Source: Chitinimonas koreensis
GTDB lineage: Bacteria; Pseudomonadota; Gammaproteobacteria; Burkholderiales; Chitinimonadaceae
Length of the DNA stretch: 64,000 nt
Assembly: GCF_014353015.1 (NCBI RefSeq)
Contig: NZ_CP060704.1
Coordinates: forward strand, 4,303,001-4,367,000
Reading direction: 5' to 3'
The notes beneath the pieces are model-generated. The model worked only from the letters and a program-made list of their open reading frames with translations. It did no database searches and had not been told where the DNA came from. The position numbers and the translations under genes are program-made. Shown here piece by piece: positions 38,383 to 46,338 of the stretch; position 1 is the first letter of the stretch, and every line of letters begins with the position of its first letter.

Positions 38383-39134
38383 ATGACTTATTGCGTCGCC
38401 ATGCGCCTCGAGGCCGGCCTGCTGTTCGCCTCCGATTCCCGTACCAATGCCGGTGTCGACCACATCGCCACCTTCCGCAAGATGACCGTGTTCGAGCAGG
38501 CCGAGGAACGCCTGATCGTGCTGCTGAGCTCGGGCAACCTCGCCACCACCCAGAGCGTGGTCAGCCTGCTGCAGCAGCGGCTGCACCACGACGGCATGCA
38601 CCTGCTGAACGCGCGCTCGATGTACGACGCCGCCGAGCTGGTCGGTCAGACCATCCGCGAGGTGCTGGCGCGCGACGCCCACGACATCCAGCAGGCGCAG
38701 GGCATCGACTTCGGCGGCAACTTCCTGGTCGGCGGCCAGATCCGCGGCGAGGCGCCGCGGCTGTTCCATGTCTATCCGCAGGGCAATTTCATCGAGGCCT
38801 GCGAAGACACGCCCTACTTCCAGATCGGCGAATCGAAGTACGGCAAGCCGATCATCGACCGGGTGGTCGACTTCCGCACCACGCTGGCCGAAGCGGCCAA
38901 GTGCACGCTGATCTCGTTCGATTCGACCGTGCGCAGCAACCTGTCGGTCGGCCTGCCGATCGACATGCTGCTGTACCGCGGCGACTCGTTCGCGCCGGCC
39001 AGGCCGCACCGCATCGACCGCGAGGACCGCTACTTCATGCGCCTTCGGCGCGGCTGGGCGAGGGCCTGCGCCGGGTGTTCGCGCGGCTGCCCGACGCCGA
39101 GTGGTTCGAGACGCCCGACGAGCCCAAGCGCTGA
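38383..39134 (+). CDS. Anbu proteasome-related peptidase (ancestral beta subunit), with apparent frameshift near the 3' end
   Basis: Ntn-hydrolase related to HslV and proteasome beta subunits. Begins MTYCVAMRLEAGLLFASDSRTNAGVDHI, with Thr2 as the expected nucleophile after Met removal and the typical SDSRTNAG motif. GIDFGGNFLVGGQI and FDSTVRSNLSVGLPIDMLLY follow. Near 39044 the frame breaks: as written the end is RRGWARACAGC..., but one added base gives MRLSARLGEGLRRVFARLPD, ending EWFETPDEPKR at 39134 with about 250 residues, the usual Anbu length. Directly downstream of the transglutaminase. Forms helical assemblies in known examples; substrate unknown. Confidence 0.87.
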
Positions 39135-39217
39135 GCGCCGGCGGCGACCCAAGGCCGGGCGACGCGATGCTGCGCCGCACCACGGCGATGCAGCGAAGGG
39201 CGGCTGCCTTGCCCTCA

Positions 39218-39237
39218 TGCTGCGCCGCAACGCAGCA
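39218..39237. promoter_or_regulatory. Inverted repeat upstream of the ethanolamine permease
   Basis: TGCTGCG-CCGCAA-CGCAGCA, a perfect 7-bp dyad about 110 bases before the permease start. It could be an operator or simply a hairpin after the Anbu gene. No regulator of ethanolamine genes is present nearby. Confidence 0.35.
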
Positions 39238-39346
39238 AGCGCTTGAATCGACAGGGCCGGTGGCACGGCAGGCGCCGGCCGGGAGCGCTTGGCACGGCTC
39301 CTGCTGAAGGTGCTGCGCGGCATGTGCCGCGAGCGGGAGGACGACG

Positions 39347-40720
39347 ATGGACAATGGGCTCAAACGGACGCTGGGCGCCTGGCAGCTGTGGGGGATCGCG
39401 GTCGGGCTGGTGATCTCGGGCGAATATTTCGGCTGGAGCTACGGCTGGGCCCAGGCCGGCACGCTGGGCTTCATGGTCACCGCGCTGTTCGTCGCGGCGA
39501 TGTACGCCGCCTTCATCTTCAGCTACACCGAGCTGACCTGCGCGATTCCGCATGCCGGCGGGCCGTTCGCCTACGCCCGGCGGGCCTTCGGACCGGCCGG
39601 CGGCTTCCTGGCCGGTATCGCCACGCTGATCGAATTCGTCTTCGCGCCGCCGGCCATCGCACTGGCCATCGGCGCCTATCTCAACGTCCAGTTCCCCGGC
39701 ATCGATCCGAAGGTCGCGGCGGTCGGCGCCTACCTGGTGTTCATGGCGCTCAACATCGTCGGGGTCGGCATCGCCGCGGCCTTCGAGCTGTTCGTCACCG
39801 TGGTGGCGATCGGCGAATTGCTGGTGTTCATGGGCGTGGTGGCGCCCGGCTTCAGCCTGGCCAACTTCGTGCGCGGCGGCTGGAGCGGCCAGGACGAATT
39901 CGGCCTCGCCGCCTGGAGCGGCATGTTCGCCGCCATCCCGTTCGCGATCTGGTTCTTCCTCGCCATCGAGGGCGCCGCCATGGCGGCCGAGGAAGCGCAC
40001 GAACCGCGCCGCACCATTCCGCGCGCCTACATCGGCGGCATCCTCACCCTGCTGGTGCTGGCGGTCGGCGTGATGGTGTTCGCCGGCGGCGCCGGCGACT
40101 GGCGCGCGCTGTCCAACATCAACGACCCGCTGCCGCAGGCGATGAAGATGATCGTCGGCGCCGAGAGCGGCTGGCTGCACATGCTGGTCTGGATCGGCCT
40201 GTTCGGCCTGGTGGCCAGCTTCCACGGCATCATCCTGGGCTACTCGCGGCAGATCTTCGCGCTCGGCCGCGCCGGCTACCTGCCGCGCGCGCTGGCCGCC
40301 GTGCACCCGCGCTTCCGCACGCCGCACCGCGCCATCCTGGCCGGCGGCGCGGTCGGCATCGCCGCCATCTTCAGCGACAGCGTGCTGACCATCGGCGGCC
40401 AGCCGCTGACCGCCAACATCGTCACGCTGTCGGTGTTCGGCGCGATCGTGATGTACATCGTCTCGATGGCCAGCCTGTTCAAGCTGCGGCTGAGCGAGCC
40501 CGGCCTCGAGCGCAGCTTCCGCGCGCCGGGCTACCCCTGGCTGCCGGGCTTCGCGCTGTTCGCCGCCTGCATCTGCCTGGCCGCGCTGATCTACTACAAC
40601 CTGATGCTGTCGCTGATCTTCGCCGGCTTCCTGGCGGTCGCCTTCGGCTACTTCCTGCTCACCGGCGCGCAGCGCGCCGAGGCGCCGGCCGATGCGCTGC
40701 TGGATGGACCGATGACCTGA
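39347..40720 (+). CDS. eat: Ethanolamine permease (APC superfamily)
   Basis: Inner-membrane uptake of ethanolamine. 457 residues with about twelve membrane segments. LKRTLGAWQLWGIAVGLVISGEYFGWSYGW is the hallmark N-terminus of the Eat family, followed by LTCAIPHAGGPFAYARRAFG, IEGAAMAAEEAHEPRRTIPRAY and LGYSRQIFALGRAGYLPRAL. A strong GGGAGGA ribosome site precedes it. Immediately upstream of eutBC, which fixes the substrate. Confidence 0.93.
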   Translation: MDNGLKRTLGAWQLWGIAVGLVISGEYFGWSYGWAQAGTLGFMVTALFVAAMYAAFIFSYTELTCAIPHAGGPFAYARRAFGPAGGFLAGIATLIEFVFAPPAIALAIGAYLNVQFPGIDPKVAAVGAYLVFMALNIVGVGIAAAFELFVTVVAIGELLVFMGVVAPGFSLANFVRGGWSGQDEFGLAAWSGMFAAIPFAIWFFLAIEGAAMAAEEAHEPRRTIPRAYIGGILTLLVLAVGVMVFAGGAGDWRALSNINDPLPQAMKMIVGAESGWLHMLVWIGLFGLVASFHGIILGYSRQIFALGRAGYLPRALAAVHPRFRTPHRAILAGGAVGIAAIFSDSVLTIGGQPLTANIVTLSVFGAIVMYIVSMASLFKLRLSEPGLERSFRAPGYPWLPGFALFAACICLAALIYYNLMLSLIFAGFLAVAFGYFLLTGAQRAEAPADALLDGPMT

Positions 40721-40730
40721 GGCGGCTTGC

Positions 40731-40801
40731 GTAGGTCGGAATTGACTTCCGGCGGCGATCTGAAATACGGGCGCTGTCGGAAGCCCTGAATTCCGACCTA
40801 C
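40731..40801. repeat. R1 repeat, inverted pair, diverged copy
   Basis: GTAGGTCGGAATTGACTTCC on the left and the matching TGAATTCCGACCTAC on the right, with a CGCTGTCGG inside. It sits in the 155-bp gap between the permease and eutB, so the eut genes are not tightly packed. Confidence 0.75.
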
Positions 40802-40875
40802 ACGCCCGCACGCAATCCGCGGCCACGCCCGCCAGACCGAATCCAACCGCATCCACCGGCAGAAGACCGTCCACC

Positions 40876-42273
40876 ATGCCCTTCGCCTGCACCCTCGGCG
40901 CCACGCGCCACGTCTTCGCCGATCTCAAGGACCTGCTGGCCAAGGCCAGCCCGGCGCGCTCGGGCGATGCGCTGGCCGGCGTGGCGGCCCACAGCGCCGA
41001 GCAGCGCATGGCGGCGCGCTGGGCGCTGGCCGACCTGCCGCTGCGCCATTTCCTCGCCGAGACGCCGATCCCCTACGAAAGCGACGAGGTGACCCGGCTG
41101 ATCGTCGACGGCCACGACGCCGCCGCCTTCGCGCCGCTGGCCGCGCTCACCGTCGGCGAGTTCCGCGAATGGCTGCTGCACGAGGACACCGACAGCGCGG
41201 TGCTGGCCGCCGTCGCGCCCGGCATCACGCCCGAGATGGCGGCCGGCGTGAGCAAGCTGATGCGCAACCAGGACCTGATCGCGGTGGCGCGCAAATGCCG
41301 GGTGGTCACCGCCTTCCGCGACACCATCGGCCTGCCGGGCCGGCTGTCGGTGCGGCTGCAGCCCAACCATCCGACCGACGACGCGCGCGGCATCGCCGCC
41401 TCGATGCTCGACGGCCTGATGTACGGCGTCGGCGACGCGGTGATCGGCATCAACCCGGCCTCCGACAGCGTGCCGGCGCTGACCGCGCTGTGGCGCCTGC
41501 TCGACGAGGTGATCGCCCGCCACGCGATCCCGACCCAGAGCTGCGTGCTGACCCACGTGACCCAGCAGATCCGCGCCATCGAGGCCGGCGCGCCGGTCGA
41601 CCTGGTGTTTCAGTCGGTGGCCGGCACCGAGGCGGCCAACGCCGGCTTCGGCATCAGCCTCGCGCTGCTCGACGAGGCACGGCAGGCGGCGCTGTCGCTC
41701 GGCCGCGGCACGGTCGGCGACAACGTGATGTATTTCGAGACCGGCCAAGGCAGCGCGCTGTCGGCCGGCGCCCACCACGGCGTCGACCAGCAGACCTGCG
41801 AGGCGCGCGCCTACGCGGTGGCGCGCCATTTCGAGCCGCTGCTGGTGAACACCGTGGTCGGCTTCATCGGGCCCGAGTACCTGTACGACGGCAAGCAGAT
41901 CATCCGCGCCGGGCTGGAGGACCACTTCTGCGGCAAGCTGATGGGCGTGCCGATGGGTTGCGACGTCTGCTACACCAACCATGCCGAGGCCGACCAGGAC
42001 GACATGGACAACCTGCTGGTGCTGCTCGGCGCGGCCGGCGTCAATTTCGTGATGGGCGTGCCCGGCGCCGACGACATCATGCTCAACTACCAGAGCACCT
42101 CGTTCCACGACCAGCTGTTCGTGCGCGAGGTGCTCGGCCTGCGGCGCGCGCCCGAATTCGAGGCCTGGCTGGCCGACCTGCAACTGGCCGACGCGCGCGG
42201 GCGCCTGCTGCCGGCGCGCGGCGACCACCGGCTGCTGGCCGCCTTCGATGGCAACGGAGAAACGCCATGCTGA
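40876..42273 (+). CDS. eutB: Ethanolamine ammonia-lyase large subunit
   Basis: Catalytic subunit of the adenosylcobalamin-dependent enzyme that converts ethanolamine to acetaldehyde and ammonia. 465 residues, normal length. MPFACTLGATRHVFADLKDLLAKASPARSGD at the N-terminus, LMRNQDLIAVARKCRVVTAF, GLPGRLSVRLQPNHPTDD, DAVIGINPASDSV, TGQGSALSAGAHHGVDQQTCEARAY and GVPMGCDVCYTNHAEADQDD (active-site barrel segments) are all present. It overlaps eutC by 7 bases. No reactivase (eutA) or cobalamin genes are in the window. Confidence 0.96.
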   Translation: MPFACTLGATRHVFADLKDLLAKASPARSGDALAGVAAHSAEQRMAARWALADLPLRHFLAETPIPYESDEVTRLIVDGHDAAAFAPLAALTVGEFREWLLHEDTDSAVLAAVAPGITPEMAAGVSKLMRNQDLIAVARKCRVVTAFRDTIGLPGRLSVRLQPNHPTDDARGIAASMLDGLMYGVGDAVIGINPASDSVPALTALWRLLDEVIARHAIPTQSCVLTHVTQQIRAIEAGAPVDLVFQSVAGTEAANAGFGISLALLDEARQAALSLGRGTVGDNVMYFETGQGSALSAGAHHGVDQQTCEARAYAVARHFEPLLVNTVVGFIGPEYLYDGKQIIRAGLEDHFCGKLMGVPMGCDVCYTNHAEADQDDMDNLLVLLGAAGVNFVMGVPGADDIMLNYQSTSFHDQLFVREVLGLRRAPEFEAWLADLQLADARGRLLPARGDHRLLAAFDGNGETPC

Positions 42274-43043
42274 CGCCCAAGGACCCGTGGCAGGCGCTGG
42301 CCGGCCACACCCAGGCGCGCATCGCGCTGGGCCGCGCCGGCAACGGCCTGCCGACCCGCGAAGTGCTGCAGTTCGGCCTGGCCCACGCCCAGGCGCGCGA
42401 CGCGGTGCACCTGCCGCTCGACACGGCGGCGCTGATGGCCGAGCTCGGCGCGCGGGGACTCGACGTGCTGGCGGTCGCCAGCCAGGCGGCCGACCGGCGC
42501 GACTACCTGCAGCGGCCCGACCTGGGCCGCCGGCTCGACGCGGACGGCCGGGCGCTGCTGGCGGCACGCGGCGGCGCGGGCTGCACCCTGGCGATCGTGA
42601 TCGGCGACGGCCTGTCGGCGCTGGCGGTGCAGCGCCAGGCCGCCGCCACGGTGGCCGCGCTGCTGCCGCTGCTGGGCGGGCTGCAACTGGGCCCGCTGGT
42701 GGTGGCGCGGCAGGCGCGGGTGGCGCTGGCCGACGAGGTCGGCGAGCTGCTCGGCGCGCGGCTGGCGCTGATGCTGCTGGGCGAGCGGCCGGGTCTCTCC
42801 TCGCCCGACAGCCTGGGCGCCTACCTGACCTTCGCGCCGCGCGTGGGCCGGCTGGATGCGGAGCGCAACTGCGTCTCCAACATCCGCCCCGAGGGCCTGC
42901 CGCCGCTCCAGGCCGCGCGCAAGCTGGCCTGGCTGATCCAGGCGGCGCTGGCGCGGCAGCTGACCGGGGTGGGATTGAAGGACGACAGCGACGCGGCGCT
43001 GCCCATGGCAGGCGGCACGCCCGGCTTGCTGGCCGAAAGCTGA
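42267..43043 (+). CDS. eutC: Ethanolamine ammonia-lyase small subunit
   Basis: Cobalamin-binding partner of EutB. 258 residues from MLTPKDPWQALAGHTQARIAL, GRAGNGLPTREVLQFGLAHAQARDAVHLPLD, VIGDGLSALAVQRQA and the cobalamin-contact region LSSPDSLGAYLTFAPRVGRLDAERNCVSNIRPEGL. The start overlaps the eutB stop. Together with the permease this is a compact three-gene ethanolamine module without shell proteins. Confidence 0.95.
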   Translation: MLTPKDPWQALAGHTQARIALGRAGNGLPTREVLQFGLAHAQARDAVHLPLDTAALMAELGARGLDVLAVASQAADRRDYLQRPDLGRRLDADGRALLAARGGAGCTLAIVIGDGLSALAVQRQAAATVAALLPLLGGLQLGPLVVARQARVALADEVGELLGARLALMLLGERPGLSSPDSLGAYLTFAPRVGRLDAERNCVSNIRPEGLPPLQAARKLAWLIQAALARQLTGVGLKDDSDAALPMAGGTPGLLAES

Positions 43044-43066
43044 TCGCCGCCACGCGGCCTGTCCCT

Positions 43067-43136
43067 GTAGGAGCAGCTTCAGCCGCGAATCGGCGAGCGT
43101 TCACCTGCGGCCATTCGCGGCTGAAGCCGCTCCTAC
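43067..43136. repeat. R2 repeat (GTAGGAGCGGCTTCAGCCGCGAA), inverted pair
   Basis: Left arm GTAGGAGCAGCTTCAGCCGC and right arm GCGGCTGAAGCCGCTCCTAC, separated by about 27 bases. Each arm also contains its own small hairpin (GCGGCT/AGCCGC), as in REP elements. It is followed 70 bases later by an R1 pair, forming a mixed island in the 277-bp gap after eutC. Confidence 0.85.
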
Positions 43137-43205
43137 ACATGCGTTGTGGCCACGCGGCCATGGCGACATCCCCGCTCCGGCCGCAACTGCTACTGCAGCT
43201 CCGAC

Positions 43206-43272
43206 GTAGGTCGGGCTTTACGCCCGACAGCGACCTCCACACGCGGCGCCGTCGGGCGTAAAGCCCGACCTG
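43206..43272. repeat. R1 repeat, inverted pair
   Basis: GTAGGTCGGGCTTTACGCCC followed by GACAGCGACC, mirrored by GGCGCCGTCGGGCGTAAAGC and CCGACCTGC. It lies 49 bases before the end of the convergent binding-protein gene. Confidence 0.85.
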
Positions 43273-43320
43273 CCGGACGATCGCAGCAAGCTTGCGTCGC
43301 GCCGACGGCGCCGAACCGGC

Positions 43321-44079
43321 TCAATTGCCGTGGAAGCGCTTGCCGATCTCGCCCAGCTTGCCGTTCTCCTTGTTCTTCGCCACCCAGCCGTCGAGCCATT
43401 CCTTCAGCTTCGGCTCGCCCTTGCGCAGGCCGATGCCGAGCGGCGACTTCATCATCACGAACTTCACCTCCAGGCCGGCCTTGGGCGCCTTGTCGTTGAT
43501 CAGCCGCACGGTGGCCGGCGAAGTGGCGACCACCTCCTCCTTGCCGGCGACGGCCGCGGCGATCAGCGCATCGTTGTCGTCGTAGCGGACGATCTGGGCG
43601 CCGCCGGCCCGCTCGCTCGCGTACTTCTCGTTGGTGGTGCCCTTGACCGCCGCTACCCGCTTGCCGGCGAGGTCGGGGAAGCCGGCGATGGCGGTGCCCT
43701 TGGGCGCGCCGATCACCGAGCCGATGTAGCCGTAGGGCGCCGAGAAATCGATCAGCTTCTCGCGCTCGGGCGTGATCGACAGCGAGGAGATCACCAGGTC
43801 GGCCTTCCTGGCCTGCAGGTCGGGAATGCGGTTGGGGCCGCTGGTGTCGACGATCTCGAGCGCGACCTCGAGATCCTTGGCCAGCAGCTGCGCGGCCTCG
43901 ACGTCGGAGCCGGCCGGCTTCTGGCCGGCGTCGCGGCTGCCGAACGGCGGCGAATTGAGGTCGATGGCGATGCGGATCTTCTTGGCCTTGCGGATGTCGT
44001 CGAGCTGGTCGGCTTGCGCCTGCGCGGCGGCGAGGCCGGCCAGGGCAATGAGGAGGGGCAGGAGGCGGCGGGCGGGCAT
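43321..44079 (-). CDS. Amino-acid-type ABC transporter substrate-binding protein (family 3), orphan
   Basis: Periplasmic solute-binding protein, 252 residues. Signal peptide MPARRLLPLLIALAGLAAAQAQA, then DQLDDIRKAKKIRIAIDLNSPPFG, AQLLAKDLEVALEIVDTSGPNRIPDLQARKADLVISSLSIT-type family 3 signature (about 60-100), ERGKLIDF-like REKLIDFSAPYGYIGSV and KRVAAVKGTTNEKYA. No permease or ATPase lies nearby. Its position beyond the encapsulin operon terminator, in a sulfur-related region, would suit a cystine- or sulfur-amino-acid binder, but nothing in the sequence proves that. Confidence 0.85.
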   Translation of the reverse strand: MPARRLLPLLIALAGLAAAQAQADQLDDIRKAKKIRIAIDLNSPPFGSRDAGQKPAGSDVEAAQLLAKDLEVALEIVDTSGPNRIPDLQARKADLVISSLSITPEREKLIDFSAPYGYIGSVIGAPKGTAIAGFPDLAGKRVAAVKGTTNEKYASERAGGAQIVRYDDNDALIAAAVAGKEEVVATSPATVRLINDKAPKAGLEVKFVMMKSPLGIGLRKGEPKLKEWLDGWVAKNKENGKLGEIGKRFHGN

Positions 44080-44111
44080 GGCGGTTCCTTGAGCGTGGAT
44101 GAGGAGCGAGG

Positions 44112-44130
44112 TGAATATTAAATATATTCA
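44112..44130. promoter_or_regulatory. AT-rich inverted repeat upstream of the solute-binding protein
   Basis: TGAATAT-TAAAT-ATATTCA, a perfect 7-bp dyad that starts 33 bases upstream of the ATG at 44079 in a GC-rich region. It is a likely operator or promoter element for that gene; the regulator is unknown. Confidence 0.5.
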
Positions 44131-44173
44131 ACTTTAAGCCGCGATGAAGGCCGCTTGCCACGGCGCCGTGAAA

Positions 44174-44197
44174 ACGGCCCGGCGATTGCCGGGCCGT
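44174..44197 (-). terminator. Terminator of the encapsulin operon
   Basis: A perfect 10-bp stem ACGGCCCGGC/GCCGGGCCGT with loop GATT; on the minus strand the stem is followed by TTTCACGG. It lies downstream of the cysteine desulfurase gene and upstream of the solute-binding protein. Confidence 0.75.
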
Positions 44198-44211
44198 CGT
44201 CTTGAAGCGCT

Positions 44212-44280
44212 GTAGGAACGGCTTCAGCCGCGAAGGGTCGAGTGGACACTTCAGCCATTCGCGGCTGAAGCCCCTCCTAC
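44212..44280. repeat. R2 repeat, inverted pair
   Basis: GTAGGAACGGCTTCAGCCGC and GCGGCTGAAGCCCCTCCTAC as inverted arms. It overlaps the extreme 3' end of the desulfurase reading frame as written, which is one reason to doubt that the frame truly extends this far. Confidence 0.8.
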
Positions 44281-46338
44281 GGGCATTGCCCTGCGCAGCG
44301 CAGGGGATGAGGTCGATGGCGAACCGACCCCATCCCCCTGGCCCTCCCCTTGAAGGGCGGGGAATGCGTGCGCCCCGCGGCTCGGTCCATGCCGCTTAGT
44401 GCGCCCCCACCGATCCCCTCCCCGCGCCAGCCGGTTCACCACCGCCAGCAGCGCGTCGATCTCGCCGCAGGTGTTGTAGAAGGCCAGCGAAGGCCGCACC
44501 GTCGCCTCCAGCCCGAAGCGGCGCAAGATCGGCTGGGCGCAGTGGTGGCCCGAGCGCACCGCGATGCCCTCGCGGCTCAGCGCGCTGCCGACCTCGGCCG
44601 TGCTGTAGCCGGCAAGCACGAACGATGCCACGCTGGTTTTCTGCGCCGCCGTGCCGATCAGCCGCACGCCCGGAATCCGCTGCAGGCCGTAGGTCGCGTA
44701 ACTCAGCAGGTCGTGCTCGTAGCGCGCCACGTTCTCCAGCCCCAATCGCTCGAGGTAGTCGAGCGCAGCGCCGAGCCCGACCGCGTCGGCGATGTTGCCG
44801 GTGCCGGCCTCGAAGCGCGCCGGCGCCTTCTGGTACAGCGTCTTGTCGAAGGCCACGTCGGCGATCATGTTGCCGCCGCCCTGCCACGGCGGCAGCGCGT
44901 CGAGCAGCTCGGCCTTGCCGTACAGCACGCCGATGCCGGTCGGGCCGAAGATCTTGTGGCCCGAGAACACGAAGAAATCGGCATCGAGCGTGCGCACGTC
45001 GACGCGCAGGTGCGATACCGACTGCGCGCCGTCGACCAGCACCCGTGCGCCGGCGGCATGGGCCAGCGCGACGATCTCGGCCACCGGGGTGATGGTGCCG
45101 AGCGCGTTGGAGACCTGGGTGACGGCCACCAGCCGGGTGCGCGGGTTCAGGAGTTTGCGATACTCGTCGAGCAGGATCTGGCCGCTGTCGTCGACCGGGA
45201 TCACCCGGATCTTCGCCCCGGTGGCCGCCGCCAGCTGCTGCCAGGGCACGATGTTGGCGTGGTGCTCCAAGAGCGACACCACGATCTCGTCGCCCTCGCC
45301 GATGTATTGGCGGCCGAAGGTGTTGGCCACCAGGTTGATCGCCTCGGTGGCGCCGCGCACGAACACGATCTCCTCGGCCGAACGGGCGCCGATGAAGCGC
45401 GCCACCTTGCCGCGCGCGCCCTCGTAGGCGTCGGTCGCGCGCGCCGCCAGCTCGTGCGCGGCGCGGTGGATGTTGGAGTTCTCGTGCGCGTAGAACCAGG
45501 CCAGCCGGTCGATCACCGCCTGCGGCTTCTGGGTGGTGGCAGCGTTGTCGAGCCAGACCAGCGGTTTGCCGCCGACGCGTTCGGCCAGGATCGGGAAATC
45601 GCGCCGCACCGCCTCGACGTCGAAGGCGCCGTGGCTGCGCACCTGCGGCGCACCGTCGGGCAGGCGCTCGATGCGCGGCGCCGCACCAGCGTCGAGGAAG
45701 TAGAACTGCCCCGCCGCCGGGCCGGCCGACGGCCGCTGCGCCTGCAAGGGCGGCACGTGGCTGGCGTCGAGCGAGCCGGCCAGGTCGGCCGTGCCGGGCA
45801 GGTCGTAGGGCTGCGGCTGGACGCGGTTTTCGGCCACCGCGGGCGCGGCCGCCGGCGAAGCGGCCGGCGCGATCGACGAGTGGTAGGCGCTCGACTCGCC
45901 GACGAAGTAATACGGCGAAGCGGGCGCACCGGCCGGCTGGCCGCTCGATTGCAGCGGCGCCGCGCGCTCGGGCAGCGGCAGCGCAGCCTCGAAGCCGGCC
46001 GGCAGCGCCGGCGCCAGCGAACGGCCGAACTGCGGCGACACGGCCGCCGGCGCCGGCGGGACCGCGGCGCCGAACTGCGCCGGTTCGATCGCAGGCGCGA
46101 AGACCGGTGCGCCGCCGCCGAATCCCGCCGGCTCGCCGCGCGACGCCGCGGCACCGGTCGGCGAGCCCGCGCCGGCCAGGTCCGGCCCGGCCGACCGCGG
46201 CCCGTCCAGCTCGGGCGTCTCGCCCGGCAGGCTGGCGAAGAAGGCGTTGGCCAGCTGCGACAGCGTCGCCACGTCGGGCAAACCCGGCGGCGCGAGGCCG
46301 GCGATGCCGGGATTACTTATAGGTGTCTGAATAGTCAT
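44251..46338 (-). CDS. Family 2A encapsulin cargo protein: cysteine desulfurase with long disordered N-terminus
   Basis: SufS-like type II cysteine desulfurase (L-cysteine to L-alanine plus persulfide) fused to a disordered Pro/Ala-rich targeting domain (residues 1 to about 235) that carries MTIQTPISNPGIAGLAPPGL at the start and the aromatic motifs SPYYFVGESSAYHSS (141) and QFYFLDAG (211). The enzyme domain starts FDVEAVRRDFPIL; PLP lysine in FSGHKIFGPTGIGVLYG; active Cys in VRSGHHCAQPILRRFG. Starts inside the shell gene (26-base overlap). As written the frame is open to 44251, reading through R5 and R2 repeats; one added G near 44420 would end the protein ARGRGSVGAH at 44396 (647 residues), which I think is the real end. 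Confidence 0.92.
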   Translation of the reverse strand: MTIQTPISNPGIAGLAPPGLPDVATLSQLANAFFASLPGETPELDGPRSAGPDLAGAGSPTGAAASRGEPAGFGGGAPVFAPAIEPAQFGAAVPPAPAAVSPQFGRSLAPALPAGFEAALPLPERAAPLQSSGQPAGAPASPYYFVGESSAYHSSIAPAASPAAAPAVAENRVQPQPYDLPGTADLAGSLDASHVPPLQAQRPSAGPAAGQFYFLDAGAAPRIERLPDGAPQVRSHGAFDVEAVRRDFPILAERVGGKPLVWLDNAATTQKPQAVIDRLAWFYAHENSNIHRAAHELAARATDAYEGARGKVARFIGARSAEEIVFVRGATEAINLVANTFGRQYIGEGDEIVVSLLEHHANIVPWQQLAAATGAKIRVIPVDDSGQILLDEYRKLLNPRTRLVAVTQVSNALGTITPVAEIVALAHAAGARVLVDGAQSVSHLRVDVRTLDADFFVFSGHKIFGPTGIGVLYGKAELLDALPPWQGGGNMIADVAFDKTLYQKAPARFEAGTGNIADAVGLGAALDYLERLGLENVARYEHDLLSYATYGLQRIPGVRLIGTAAQKTSVASFVLAGYSTAEVGSALSREGIAVRSGHHCAQPILRRFGLEATVRPSLAFYNTCGEIDALLAVVNRLARGGDRWGRTKRHGPSRGAHAFPALQGEGQGDGVGSPSTSSPALRRAMPVGGASAANG
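44323..44361. repeat. Partial R5 repeat
   Basis: CGACCCCATCCCCCTGGCCC then TCCCCTTGAAGGGCGGGG, matching the inner arm of the large inverted repeat at 32433-32640. It lies within the literal C-terminal extension of the desulfurase frame. Confidence 0.65.
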
